NCBI GenBank assembly: GCA_044344715.1
Contig: JBIJCI010000002.1
Span: 53,823 to 117,822, forward strand
DNA from: F1-60-MAGs027 sp044344715
GTDB lineage: Bacteria; Actinomycetota; Acidimicrobiia; Acidimicrobiales; Ilumatobacteraceae
Direction: 5' to 3'
DNA: 64,000 nucleotides
Part shown: positions 6,872-15,704 of the stretch, in pieces
Layout of the letters: each line of letters begins with the position of its first letter
Position numbering within the stretch: position 1 is the first letter of the stretch
Program-made: the position numbers and the translations under genes
Notes under the pieces: generated by a model
What the model was told of the DNA's origin: nothing
Database searches by the model: none
Seen by the model: the letters and a program-made list of their open reading frames with translations, nothing else

Positions 6872-9559
6872 TCACTTCTTCTGCGACACCTTGCGGCGGC
6901 TCGGTGCCTTCTTCTTCACCACCGTCTTCTTCGTCGCCGCCTTCTTCTTGGGTGCGGTGTCCGCATCATCGGACTCGACCGGCGCAACGACATCGGTCGA
7001 CTTCTTCGCGGTCGCCTTCTTCGCTGCCCGCTTCTGCTTGGGAGCGGGTGGATTCGCGCGTCGTGCCGCGAGCAGTTCGAACGCCCGCTCCGGGCTCATG
7101 TGCTCGAGACGGTCGCCGCGCGTGAGACTGGCGTTCGTCTCGCCGTCGGTCACGTAGGTGCCGAACTTGCCGTCCTTGGCGATGACGGGTCGGTTCGAGA
7201 TCGGGTCGGTGCCGAACTCCCGGAGCGGCGGTTTCGCCGGTCCACGCCGGCCGAACTTGCGGGGCTGGGCGAGCAATGCGAGTGCCTGCTCGAGGGTGAT
7301 CGAGAAGATCTCGTCGTGCGTGGCGAGGGAACGGCTCTCTTTTGCCTTCGTGATGTACGGCCCGTAGCGGCCGTTCTGTGCCGTGATGTCGACGCCGTCG
7401 GCTGGGTCGGCACCGATCACGCGGGGCAACGACAGGAGCTTCGTTGCAACCTCGAGCGTGACGTCGACCGCCTTCATGTCGGGGAAGAGCGAGGCGGTCT
7501 TCGGTGGCGGTGCATCCTTGTCGTCGCTGCGGTCCCCGAGCTGTACGTACGGTCCGTAGCGGCCCGACTTCACGTAGACGGGAAGCCCGTCGTGGGTGCC
7601 GATCGGCTCGTCGTTGCTCGGTGCATCGAGGAGCTCGACCGCCTTGTCGACGGTGAGGTCCTCGGGGGTGAGGTCCTCCGGAACGCCCGCGGTGCGCTCG
7701 CCGCTGCGCACGTAGGGGCCGTACTTGCCGGGACGAACCTCGATCATCTCACCGGTTGAGGGATTGCGTCCGACGATGAATCCGTTGATCTCACGAGCAT
7801 CGATGGAGTCCTTGGCCGCCTCGGTGACCGGGAAGATGCCGGGCTGATCCTTGCCGTTCCCGAAGTAGAACTCCTTCAGCCACTTGGCACGGTTGCGTTC
7901 GCCGCGTGCGATCTCGTCGAGTTCCTCCTCGACGTTCGCCGTGAACCTGTCGTCGACGATGCTCGAGAAGTGCTGGGTAAGCAGGCGCACGACGGCGAAC
8001 GCCGTCCAACTCGGCACGAGGGCCTGTCCCTTCTTCCAGACGTACCCGCGATCGACGATCACCTTCAGGATGCTGGCATACGTCGACGGACGCCCGATCC
8101 CCAGTTCCTCGAGCTTCTTCACGAGGGTTGGCTCGGTGTAGCGGGGTGGCGGGTTGGTGGCATGGCCGACGGCGGTGAGGTCGCTGACCGACACGCTGTC
8201 GCCGACCTTGAGTGCCGGGAGGATCGCCTCGGTGTCGTCGTCGCCGCGGTCCTCCTCGAGTTCCTCGTAGACGGCGCGGTACCCGGGGAACGTGATGGTG
8301 GTGCCGCTCGCACTGAACTCGCAGTCGGCGGTATCGCTCGTACGGGCGTTCGCGCCGAGCCGCACGATGAGGGTGGTGCCGGCGGCGTCGCCCATCTGCG
8401 AGCCGAGCGTTCGCTGCCAGATCAGCCGGTAGAGGTTGAGCTCGACCGGGTTCAGCTCGCTACGAAGCGTGTCGGGTGAGCGCAGGGGCAAGGTCGGTCG
8501 GATCGCCTCGTGCGCCTCCTGGGCGTTCTTCACCTTCGACTTGTACGTTCGGGGCTCCGCGGGGACGTACTCCTTGCCGTAGGTGCCCTCGATCTCGGTT
8601 CGCGTGGCCTTGATCGCATCGTCGCTCAGCCCGACGTTGTCGGTTCGCATGTAGGTGATGTAGCCGGATTCGTAGAGACCCTGGGCGATGCGCATCACCT
8701 CGCCCGCACTGAGTCGGAGCTTGTTGCCGGCCTCCTGCTGCAGCGAACTCGTGATGAACGGTGCCTTCGGTGACTTCCGGTACGGCTTCTCGTCGATCGA
8801 GCGCACGGCGAGGTCGCTGCCGGTCAGGGCGGCGGTGAGTTCCTCGGCCCGCTCCTTGGTGACCACCGCGACGCCGTCGCGCGCCACACCCTTGTTGTCG
8901 AAGTCGCGCCCGGTGGCGACCCGCATCCCGTTGAGGGTGGCGAGCACGGCCTTGAACGACGGGGCGGTCGCGGTGACCGCGGCCAAGTCCCAATAGTCGG
9001 CGACCACGAAGTTCATGCGCTCCTGCTCGCGCTCGACCACGAGGCGGATTGCGGGGCTCTGCACCCTGCCCGCGGACAGACCGCGGTTGACCTTGCGCCA
9101 CAGCACCGGGGAGAGCGTGTATCCGAAGAGCCGGTCGAGAACCCGCCTCGCCTCGGCTGCGTCGACGAGTTCCTTGTCGATTTCCCGGGTGTTGCGGACC
9201 GCCTCGTCGATGGCCGTGCGGGTGATCTCGTGGAACACCATCCGCTTCACCGGGACCTTTGGCTTCAGGTACTCCACCAGGTGGTAGGAAATCGCCTCGC
9301 CCTCGCGGTCCTCGTCGGTCGCGAGGTACAGCTCGCTGGCCGTCTTCAGCTTCGCCTTCAGTTCGCGGATGACCTTGGCGCCGCGCTCGGTGACCTCGTA
9401 GTTGGGCACGAAGTCGTTCTCGACGTCGACCTGCAATCCGGACTTCGGGAGATCGGCGACGTGTCCGACCGATGCCTCGACCACGAAATCGTCGCCGAGC
9501 AACTTGGCGATTGTCTTCGCCTTGGCCGGCGATTCAACGATGACGAGTGGTCGTGACAT
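6872..9559 (-). CDS. topA: DNA topoisomerase I
   Basis: Type IA topoisomerase that relaxes negative supercoils. 895 residues. TOPRIM begins at VIVESPAKA, with acidic TDEDREGEAI at residues 81-90; the nucleophile is Tyr303 in YMRTD. The C-terminal half carries repeated glycine-rich units (KYGPYV, RYGPYV, RYGPYI, KFGTYV) typical of actinobacterial TopA C-terminal repeats, instead of zinc fingers. A Lys/Ala-rich tail of about 60 residues ends the protein and would aid DNA clamping and processivity, as known in mycobacteria. I chose the ATG at 9559 (MSRPLVIVES), which fits the family; 14 upstream codons are spurious. Confidence 0.96.
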   Translation of the reverse strand: MSRPLVIVESPAKAKTIAKLLGDDFVVEASVGHVADLPKSGLQVDVENDFVPNYEVTERGAKVIRELKAKLKTASELYLATDEDREGEAISYHLVEYLKPKVPVKRMVFHEITRTAIDEAVRNTREIDKELVDAAEARRVLDRLFGYTLSPVLWRKVNRGLSAGRVQSPAIRLVVEREQERMNFVVADYWDLAAVTATAPSFKAVLATLNGMRVATGRDFDNKGVARDGVAVVTKERAEELTAALTGSDLAVRSIDEKPYRKSPKAPFITSSLQQEAGNKLRLSAGEVMRIAQGLYESGYITYMRTDNVGLSDDAIKATRTEIEGTYGKEYVPAEPRTYKSKVKNAQEAHEAIRPTLPLRSPDTLRSELNPVELNLYRLIWQRTLGSQMGDAAGTTLIVRLGANARTSDTADCEFSASGTTITFPGYRAVYEELEEDRGDDDTEAILPALKVGDSVSVSDLTAVGHATNPPPRYTEPTLVKKLEELGIGRPSTYASILKVIVDRGYVWKKGQALVPSWTAFAVVRLLTQHFSSIVDDRFTANVEEELDEIARGERNRAKWLKEFYFGNGKDQPGIFPVTEAAKDSIDAREINGFIVGRNPSTGEMIEVRPGKYGPYVRSGERTAGVPEDLTPEDLTVDKAVELLDAPSNDEPIGTHDGLPVYVKSGRYGPYVQLGDRSDDKDAPPPKTASLFPDMKAVDVTLEVATKLLSLPRVIGADPADGVDITAQNGRYGPYITKAKESRSLATHDEIFSITLEQALALLAQPRKFGRRGPAKPPLREFGTDPISNRPVIAKDGKFGTYVTDGETNASLTRGDRLEHMSPERAFELLAARRANPPAPKQKRAAKKATAKKSTDVVAPVESDDADTAPKKKAATKKTVVKKKAPSRRKVSQKK

Positions 9560-9645
9560 GCAGTGGTATTCCGTAGTAAGGCATCCGAGTCGCGCAGTCA
9601 AGCACCCGAACGGGTGAATCGCAACTCAGTAGCGTCAAAGTCATA

Positions 9646-10665
9646 GTGCGCAACGCTTTGGTGGAACTCGGGTTCGACGAGTACACCCGACGAGAATTCG
9701 GAAAACTGGCCGGAACGACGCCGGAGCAGCGGATCGGCCGCGTGAGCCGGATAGATCGTGGATGGAGTACCTACCGGTGCTCGACCGTCGCGACGATGGA
9801 CGACGGCGCACCGCTCCTCGAGTGCCGGGTCCGCAACCTGGCCAACGACGTCGCGGTGGGAGATTGGATCGTCGTCTCCGCCGACGGCGAGAGGATCGTG
9901 TCGGTACTGCCGCGACGTTCGCGCCTTGTGCGCAGGTCGTCGTCGGAGGACGCTCCCGCGGAGGCGCAGGTGATCGCCGCGAACGTCGACGTCATCCTCC
10001 TCGTGCACGCGCTGGACGGTGAGTTGAACCAACGACGGCTGGAGCGCGAGCTCGTGCTGGCGTTCGACTCCGGGGCACGGCCGGTGGTCCTGCTCACCAA
10101 GAGCGACACGGTCGGCGAGGCGGAGATCGGTGCGGCGAGGGCGATGGTGGAGGTGTCGTCGCCGGGAGTGACGGTGCACGTGGTGAGCAGCGTGACCGGC
10201 GACGGACTGGCGGACCTACGACGCGACGTACGCAACGGCACGACCGCGGTGGTGCTCGGTGCCAGCGGCGCCGGAAAATCGACCCTCATCAACGCCCTGA
10301 CGGGCACCGACTCGCAGGAGACCGGCGAGGTTCGCACCGGCGACAAGCGCGGGCGACACACCACGACGGCCGTGGACCTCGTTGCGCTCCCCGACCACGG
10401 ATGGCTGATCGACACCCCCGGCGTGCGAACCGTCGGTCTCTGGACGAGCGGGCACGGTATCGAGCGGGCGTTCGCCGACATCTTCCGACTCGCCGACGAT
10501 TGCCGCTTCCGGGATTGCAAGCACGAGCAGGAACCGGCGTGCGCGGTGCTGTCCGCCATCGCCGCAGGATCCCTCGATGCCCGCCGCCTCGAGGCGATGC
10601 GCCGGCTCGTCGCCGAGGAAGCCGCCCTGGAACGCGAACAGCTCCGCGCTCAGAAGCGCAGGTAG
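9646..10665 (+). CDS. rsgA: Ribosome biogenesis GTPase RsgA
   Basis: Circularly permuted GTPase for 30S subunit maturation. 339 residues: an N-terminal OB-fold (about residues 30-95), then G4 TKSD (151-154), G1 GASGAGKS (205-212), DTPG (G3), and a C-terminal zinc module CRFRDCKHEQEPAC. The G4-G1-G3 order is diagnostic. The start is taken as GTG at 9646; TAGCGT lies at 9630-9635, 10 nt upstream. The last 16 bp overlap the 3' end of the convergent histidine kinase gene. Confidence 0.93.
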   Translation: MRNALVELGFDEYTRREFGKLAGTTPEQRIGRVSRIDRGWSTYRCSTVATMDDGAPLLECRVRNLANDVAVGDWIVVSADGERIVSVLPRRSRLVRRSSSEDAPAEAQVIAANVDVILLVHALDGELNQRRLERELVLAFDSGARPVVLLTKSDTVGEAEIGAARAMVEVSSPGVTVHVVSSVTGDGLADLRRDVRNGTTAVVLGASGAGKSTLINALTGTDSQETGEVRTGDKRGRHTTTAVDLVALPDHGWLIDTPGVRTVGLWTSGHGIERAFADIFRLADDCRFRDCKHEQEPACAVLSAIAAGSLDARRLEAMRRLVAEEAALEREQLRAQKRR

Positions 10666-11993
10666 AACGTCGCCCCGCCACCCGGGGTGTCCGCGACGGT
10701 GATGGTGGCCGCGTGATCGTCGGCGAATTGCCGTGCAATCGCAAGTCCGAGTCCCGAACCGGGAAGCGCCCGGGTCGCCTCGGACCGGTAGAAGCGGGTG
10801 AAGATCCTCGTCTTCTCGTCGTCGGGGATGCCGGGTCCGTGATCGATCACCGAGATCGTCGAACCGTCGACCACCACCTCGATCGGGTCCCCGTCCGTCG
10901 TGAACTTGACCGCATTGTCGATGAGATTGCCGAGCGCCCGTTCGAATTGGGAGAGGCGCACGGGCACGATTCGCCGTTTCCCGTCGTCGGCCCCCGACCG
11001 GAACGTGATCGACCGACCGGATCGCCGTCGTATCCGCTCGACCACCACCTGGGTGGCTTCGACGAGATCGGTCTGGACCGGATCCTCCGTACGACGTTGA
11101 TCGACCGCGAGCGTCGCCAGTTCGGCACTGATTGCCGTCAGGGCATCCACCTCGGATCGGATGTCCCGGAGGATCCTCTCCCGCTCGGTTCGGTCGAGTT
11201 CGCTGCGTTCGAGGAGCTCGGTGTTCACACGCAACGACGTCACGGGCGTGCGCAGTTCGTGGCTGGCGTCCTGGACGAACTGGCGCTCCCGATCGAACGC
11301 CTCACGGATCCGACCGAGCATCGTGTTGAGGCTCCTCGCCAACGAACGAACCTCCGTGGCGCCCGACTCGTCGATCGTGACGTCCAGCGAACCCGTGGTG
11401 GCGACGTCGTCGGCGGTACTCGACAGTCGCCGGATCGGTGCGGTGACGATTCGCGCGATCCACCAACCGACCAGGGTTGCGACCGCGACCAGGAGGAGTC
11501 CGACCCCGAGCAACCACGTCCTGATTCGTGCCAGGGACTCGGCGATCTCATCGATATTCCTACCCAACTGCAGTGCTCCGCCACCCCGGATGGGTACGAC
11601 GTACATCCGGTAGTCGGACCCGACGAGCTCGATGTCGCGGAACCGTGGCGGGCCGCCGTTGGCGGCCGCGAGATCTGGGTCGCCGACGGGGAGGTCGTGC
11701 TCGCCGATCGTGAACACCACGCCTCCGTCGGTGTCGACGACCTGACTGATCACGTCGAACCTCGTATCGAACAGCGCGTCCCCGAGCGGATTTCGGAACC
11801 TCCTGCCCCCGAACGGCGCACCTCTCGGTGCTTCCAGGCGTTCGGATACGGACGAGACACGATCCCTGAGGAAGGAGTCAACCTGCGAGTGGAGGTTGGT
11901 GTCAACGACGCGATAGATCGCGAGTGAGGTGAGGGAGACGAGGACGAGGGTGAAGATGCCGAGGAGCAGGGCCAACCGGGTCCGGAAGGTCAC
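10650..11993 (-). CDS. Sensor histidine kinase (HAMP, OmpR-type pair)
   Basis: 447 residues. TM1 at about 8-27, an extracytoplasmic sensor of about 130 residues, TM2 at about 158-183, a HAMP linker, then the dimerisation/phosphotransfer helix with His245 in SHELRTP. The ATPase domain has an N box (NLIDNAVKFT), G1 (DHGPGIP) and G2 (GSGLGLAIA). Starts with GTG at 11993, overlapping the regulator's stop as GTGA, so the two are coupled. The sensor has no recognisable fold. The divergent secreted protein at 12852 is the likely target gene and may report an envelope signal. Confidence 0.93.
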   Translation of the reverse strand: MTFRTRLALLLGIFTLVLVSLTSLAIYRVVDTNLHSQVDSFLRDRVSSVSERLEAPRGAPFGGRRFRNPLGDALFDTRFDVISQVVDTDGGVVFTIGEHDLPVGDPDLAAANGGPPRFRDIELVGSDYRMYVVPIRGGGALQLGRNIDEIAESLARIRTWLLGVGLLLVAVATLVGWWIARIVTAPIRRLSSTADDVATTGSLDVTIDESGATEVRSLARSLNTMLGRIREAFDRERQFVQDASHELRTPVTSLRVNTELLERSELDRTERERILRDIRSEVDALTAISAELATLAVDQRRTEDPVQTDLVEATQVVVERIRRRSGRSITFRSGADDGKRRIVPVRLSQFERALGNLIDNAVKFTTDGDPIEVVVDGSTISVIDHGPGIPDDEKTRIFTRFYRSEATRALPGSGLGLAIARQFADDHAATITVADTPGGGATFYLRF

Positions 11994-12679
11994 GTGGACT
12001 CCAGGCAGTATCCGACTCCGCGAACGGTTCGGATGGGGTCCCGCTCGCCGGGGGCGTTGAGCTTGCGCCTGAGGTACCCGACGTAGACGTCCAACGACTT
12101 GGAGCTCGTCTCGAAGTTGTAGCCCCAAACGTGCTCGTAGATGTAGTCACGGGAGACCACGATGTCCGACTGTTCTGCGAGGAGTTCGAGGAGGTTGAAC
12201 TCCGTCCTCGTGAGCTCGATGGTTCGCCGGTCGCGCATCACCCTGCGCGCCTCCCGGTCGATGGTCAGGGGACCGACCACCAGGACCGAGTCGGTAACGG
12301 GAACCGACGGTCGTCGCAGGAGTGCCCGAACGCGCGCGGAGAGCTCCTTCGACGCGAACGGTTTGGTGAGGTAGTCGTCGGCTCCCGCGTCGAGTCCCTC
12401 CACCCTGTCGTTCACCTCCACTCGGGCCGTGAGAAGGAGGATCGGCACTCGGTTGCCCCGTAGTCGTACCTCGCGGCACACCGAGATTCCGTCCATGTTC
12501 GGCATCATGACGTCCATCACCACGGCATCGGGTGTGCCGCCGAGGATCAGCCCGAGACCGGAACGCCCGTCATTCGCCGTCGGCACCCGGTAGCCGTCCA
12601 ACTCCAACACCCGCTTCACCGCGGTCAGCACGTGCGGATCATCCTCCACTACCAGCACCCTCGCCCCGTGCGGTTTCAC
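11990..12679 (-). CDS. OmpR/PhoB-family response regulator
   Basis: 229 residues. Receiver domain with acidic pocket E12-D13-D14, phosphoacceptor Asp56 in VVMDVMMP, a LLLTAR switch and the invariant Lys in LTKPF. The C-terminal winged helix ends in DVYVGYLRRKL and TVRGVGY, the OmpR/PhoB recognition-helix signature. Start taken as GTG at 12679 (VKPHGARVLVVEDD), giving standard family length. An 11-bp-period direct repeat, CTCACC-N5-CTTACC, lies in the divergent intergenic region at 12774-12790 and is a plausible binding site. Confidence 0.92.
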   Translation of the reverse strand: MKPHGARVLVVEDDPHVLTAVKRVLELDGYRVPTANDGRSGLGLILGGTPDAVVMDVMMPNMDGISVCREVRLRGNRVPILLLTARVEVNDRVEGLDAGADDYLTKPFASKELSARVRALLRRPSVPVTDSVLVVGPLTIDREARRVMRDRRTIELTRTEFNLLELLAEQSDIVVSRDYIYEHVWGYNFETSSKSLDVYVGYLRRKLNAPGERDPIRTVRGVGYCLEST

Positions 12680-12773
12680 CCGAAGAACCGTACCGTCCGG
12701 TCGTTCGGTGTCGGTTCGAATCGGCGGCACGGAACGACTTCTTGGGAGATTCTTCGACGGGGTGCGGGCGTTC

Positions 12774-12790
12774 CTCACCCTCCTCTTACC
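12774..12790 (+). promoter_or_regulatory. Putative response-regulator direct-repeat box
   Basis: CTCACC (12774-12779) and CTTACC (12785-12790) are spaced exactly 11 bp start to start, the usual pitch of OmpR/PhoB-type direct repeats. The box lies about 60 bp upstream of the secreted protein's ATG, where a regulator could replace a -35 element. Confidence 0.45.
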
Positions 12791-12851
12791 TTCGTCCTCC
12801 ACACTGTGTCGGTACCGCCGGTGCGGCGGACGAATCACGATGGGAGAAACC

Positions 12852-13667
12852 ATGTTCAGCAAGAAGGCAAGGATCATCGCAGGCACCACGGTGCTCACCG
12901 TGCTGGCCGTCGCGTTCACCGGTGTGGCGTCGGCCAGGATCGGCGAGTCCCGACTCACCCCGCGCACGGGGAGTTTCGTCTCGAACCGTCCGATGCACGA
13001 CGGGGATGGTCCGCGCGATCATCGGGAGCCACCACATCTCGATGCCGTGACCGGCGCGTTGGGCCTGAGCGCCGACGAATTGCAGGCCCGTCTCGGGGCC
13101 GGTTCGTCGCTCGCCGATATCGCCGCGGCGGAGGGTGTCGACGTCCGGAAGGTTGTCGATGCGATCGTCGCCGACGAGAAGGCGGAGCTCGCGCAGCGCG
13201 TCGATGACGGGAAGCTCACGCAGGCCGAGGCCGATGCGATGCTCGCGCGGGTCGTGGAGCACGCGACGGCCATCGTCAACGGTGAGCACCTTCGGCGCGG
13301 ATTCCGTGACGGGCACGGCCCACGGGGGCGGATGAAGCGCCACCTCGACGTTGCCGCGTCGGCTCTCGGGGTGACGCCGGAGGAATTGAAGCGGTCGCTC
13401 GAGGACGGTTCGTCGCTCGCCGATGTCGCAACGACGGAAGGTGTCGACGTCCGGGAGGTCGTCGATGCGATCGTCGCCGACGAGAAAGCGGAGATCGCGC
13501 AGCGCGTCGATGACGGGAAGCTCACGCAGGCCGAGGCCGATGCGATGCTCTCGCGGATCGTGGCGCACGCGACGGCCATCGTGAACGGTGAGCACCCCGG
13601 TCGTGCGGACCGGCACGGTCACCGTCGGGGCGACGGCCCTACAGGCGACCGGTATTCAGACGCGTGA
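12852..13667 (+). CDS. Secreted protein with two tandem ~85-aa repeats
   Basis: 271 residues. Sec signal peptide (MFSKKARIIAG..., cleavage likely after GVASA near residue 28), a charged His/Arg/Asp-rich linker, then two repeats of 85 residues (about 62-146 and 164-248), each with LADIA/LADVA-type helices, VDAIVADEKAE and QRVDDGKLTQAEADAML. The repeats look helical and resemble short SHOCT/DUF2680-like secreted modules. GGGAGAA precedes the ATG at 12852 by 3 nt. The gene is divergent from the two-component system and probably under its control. The 3' end overlaps the photolyase-like gene by 29 bp. Function unknown. Confidence 0.78.
   Translation: MFSKKARIIAGTTVLTVLAVAFTGVASARIGESRLTPRTGSFVSNRPMHDGDGPRDHREPPHLDAVTGALGLSADELQARLGAGSSLADIAAAEGVDVRKVVDAIVADEKAELAQRVDDGKLTQAEADAMLARVVEHATAIVNGEHLRRGFRDGHGPRGRMKRHLDVAASALGVTPEELKRSLEDGSSLADVATTEGVDVREVVDAIVADEKAEIAQRVDDGKLTQAEADAMLSRIVAHATAIVNGEHPGRADRHGHRRGDGPTGDRYSDA
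13035..13289 (+). repeat. Intragenic repeat unit 1 (second copy at 13341-13595)
   Basis: A 255-bp unit repeated 306 bp further on at 13341-13595. The segment from about 13191 and its copy from 13497 are identical over roughly 54 bases before diverging slightly, so the duplication is recent or kept similar by recombination. Confidence 0.8.
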
Positions 13668-15063
13668 GCACCTCGCGGGCGCGGCTACGCACCGCCTCCG
13701 CATCACCGAGCTTCTGCGCGGCCCGCACCTGCGTCGCCATTCGCGGGTTCTTCACGAACCGTTCGGCGTGGCGGAGCATGAAGTCCCAGTACAGCGTGGT
13801 GAACGGGCAGGCGTCGTCGCCGACACGTTTCGTACGGTCGAAGGAACACCCCCCGCAGTAGTCGCTCATCCGGTCGATGTACGCGCCACCGGCGGCGTAC
13901 GGCTTCGACGCCATCATCCCGCCGTCGGCATGCAGCGACATGCCGATCACGTTGGGGACCATCACCCACTCGGCCGAGTCGACGAACGAGTCCCACATCC
14001 AGCGGGTGAACTGCTGCGGGTCGACGCCGGCGGTCAGCGCGAGGTTCCCGAGCACCATGAGCCGCGGGATGTGGTGCACCCAGCCGCGCGCGCGGAGGTC
14101 GCCGAGGATCATCGAGACGCAGCGCATCGAGGTCGTTGCCGCACCGGTGAACACGGGTGGCAGGTCCATATCGGCACCGAGTGAGTTCATCGACGCATAG
14201 TCCGGCATCCAGCGCCAGTAGAGGTTCCACACGTACTCGCGCCAGCCGATCACCTGCCGGATGAAGCCCTCCGCGGAGTTGATCGGCACACGACCGGCGC
14301 GGTACTCCGACTCGACCCTGTCGCACACCTCGCGGGGCAGGAGCAATCCGAGGTTGAGGTACGGGGAGAGCACCGAGTGGGCGAGGTGCCAGTTGTCGGC
14401 GAGCATCGCATCCTCGTGCGGGCCGAACATCGGCAGCACCTTCGACACGAAGAACTCGAGTCGTTCCAGTGCCCCGGCCCGCGTGGTCGCCCACACGTCG
14501 ACGGGTACCGGCCAACGGTCGTGTCCGTCCTTGGGCGGTCGCTCGCGGTTCTGCTCGTCGAAGTTCCATCCGCCACCAGCGGGCTGGTCGCCATCCATCA
14601 GGTATCCGAGCCGGCGGCGCTGCCAGCGGTAGAAGTCCTCCATCCTGAACGACGTTCGCGACCCCGCCCAGGCCCCGAAATCGTCGGGATGGCAGAGGAA
14701 CTGGTCGCTGCGAATCGTGGTGCAACCGAGGTCTGCGACGAGCCGTCGTGCCGTGACGGAGTTCGGCTCGGTAACGACAACCCGATCGGGCGCGAACTCC
14801 GCACTGTGGGCTTCAATCCCTGCCCGCATCGTCGGTGCCTCGCGGTGGTCGACGGCGAAACCCTCGGCGCGAAGTTCGTCGGCGAACGACCGCATCGCCC
14901 GCGTGATGAGCGAGAGCCGGGCCGGATGCCAGGGTCGTGAAGCAACCTTGTCCGCCGCGGTGATGAGGAGTACCCGGTGCGTCCCGGGTGCGGCCCCCGC
15001 GAGCGCGCCGATCGAACGGTTCAGTTGATCGCCCAACACCCACACGGTCTCGCGTGGTGCCAC
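13639..15063 (-). CDS. Cryptochrome/photolyase-related protein (FeS-BCP type)
   Basis: 474 residues of the deoxyribodipyrimidine photolyase-related family (FeS-type bacterial cryptochromes and 6-4 photolyases). Opening WVLGDQLN, a helical FAD domain (WREYVWNLYW, ARGWVHHIPRLMVLGN, WMWDSFVDSAEWVMVPN) and clustered cysteines in SMRC and YCGGC...DDACPF that would hold a 4Fe-4S cluster. Function is probably light-driven (6-4) lesion repair or blue-light sensing. Start GTG at 15063 lies 7 nt after TAGCGT (15076-15071, minus strand), inside the end of tadE. Confidence 0.9.
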   Translation of the reverse strand: MAPRETVWVLGDQLNRSIGALAGAAPGTHRVLLITAADKVASRPWHPARLSLITRAMRSFADELRAEGFAVDHREAPTMRAGIEAHSAEFAPDRVVVTEPNSVTARRLVADLGCTTIRSDQFLCHPDDFGAWAGSRTSFRMEDFYRWQRRRLGYLMDGDQPAGGGWNFDEQNRERPPKDGHDRWPVPVDVWATTRAGALERLEFFVSKVLPMFGPHEDAMLADNWHLAHSVLSPYLNLGLLLPREVCDRVESEYRAGRVPINSAEGFIRQVIGWREYVWNLYWRWMPDYASMNSLGADMDLPPVFTGAATTSMRCVSMILGDLRARGWVHHIPRLMVLGNLALTAGVDPQQFTRWMWDSFVDSAEWVMVPNVIGMSLHADGGMMASKPYAAGGAYIDRMSDYCGGCSFDRTKRVGDDACPFTTLYWDFMLRHAERFVKNPRMATQVRAAQKLGDAEAVRSRAREVLTRLNTGRL

Positions 15064-15070
15064 GGCGCCG

Positions 15071-15076
15071 ACGCTA
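15071..15076 (-). promoter_or_regulatory. TAGCGT -10 element of the photolyase-like gene
   Basis: Minus-strand TAGCGT ends 7 nt before the GTG start. It overlaps the stop codon region of tadE, so the repair gene can be expressed apart from the pilus operon. Confidence 0.5.
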
Positions 15077-15469
15077 CCGCTCGTCGATCGCGTACTCGGT
15101 GGCGAACGCCGCCTCGCCGACCACGTTCGACACCCGACCGAACCAACGCACGATGCCGACGACGCTCGACGTACGAGGCTCCACCCGTACCCGCACCGTG
15201 ATGATGCCGTTGCCGATCGCCGACTCGAACGACGTCACCCGCGCGGTGGACGAACCGACGACATCGGCGACGATTGCACGGGCTTCGTCGGCGGTGGTTG
15301 CCGTGCTGGCGACCCGTGCGGCATCGCGGGCGACGGCATCCGCGTGCAGCTGATCAGCGGCAAGCACCGCGACGTCGAGCATCGTGACGAGGAGCAGCAC
15401 GATCACCGGGAGCACGAGTGCGAACTCGACCGTCGACTGGCCGTCGTCGGACCTGGTTGGTCGCGTCAC
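15074..15469 (-). CDS. TadE-like pilus assembly protein
   Basis: 131 residues. The N-terminus has QSTVEFALVLPVIVLLLV, the TadE signature (a pseudopilin-like E followed by one long membrane helix, residues 12-37), then an extracytoplasmic domain with DAARVAS. Partner of the Flp/DUF4244 pilin; TadE/TadF proteins are minor pseudopilins of Tad systems. The start ATG overlaps the pilin stop (ATGA). Last gene of the Tad operon; no TadF follows, the next gene being a photolyase-like protein. Confidence 0.88.
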   Translation of the reverse strand: MTRPTRSDDGQSTVEFALVLPVIVLLLVTMLDVAVLAADQLHADAVARDAARVASTATTADEARAIVADVVGSSTARVTSFESAIGNGIITVRVRVEPRTSSVVGIVRWFGRVSNVVGEAAFATEYAIDER

Positions 15470-15687
15470 TCCCCGGTGGTCTCGGAACGGGTGAGCACGT
15501 TCGAGAGGACGTTCTCGAACAGTTCACCGATGCGCCCGGCTCCGCCGCCGTCGGTCGCCCACGCCACCACCAACAGCGCGATCACCGCCGCACCGATGAG
15601 TACCAGTGCGTACTCGGTGGTGGCTTGGCCGGGGTCGGAGCGTCGCGGGCGTCGGCCGTTGCGGGGTTGATGTTGTTCGTCGTACAT
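15466..15687 (-). CDS. Flp-type pilin (DUF4244)
   Basis: 73 residues. A basic leader with RRPRRSDPG precedes QATTEYALVLIGAAVIALLV, the class-IVb pilin helix with its conserved E and Y, then a short Gly-rich tail. This is the DUF4244 small pilin found beside tadA/B/C in actinobacteria. I use the ATG at 15687; the longer frame adds 34 residues from the intergenic region and lacks pilin character. An AAAGG SD lies 7 nt upstream. The prepilin peptidase is not encoded in this window. Confidence 0.87.
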   Translation of the reverse strand: MYDEQHQPRNGRRPRRSDPGQATTEYALVLIGAAVIALLVVAWATDGGGAGRIGELFENVLSNVLTRSETTGE

Positions 15688-15704
15688 GGGGTGCCTTTCG
15701 ATGG

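Noticed and set aside
13035..13595. Direct repeat as an IS remnant or transposition target
   Set aside because: Both copies lie in one reading frame and encode the same domain; no terminal inverted repeats or transposase.
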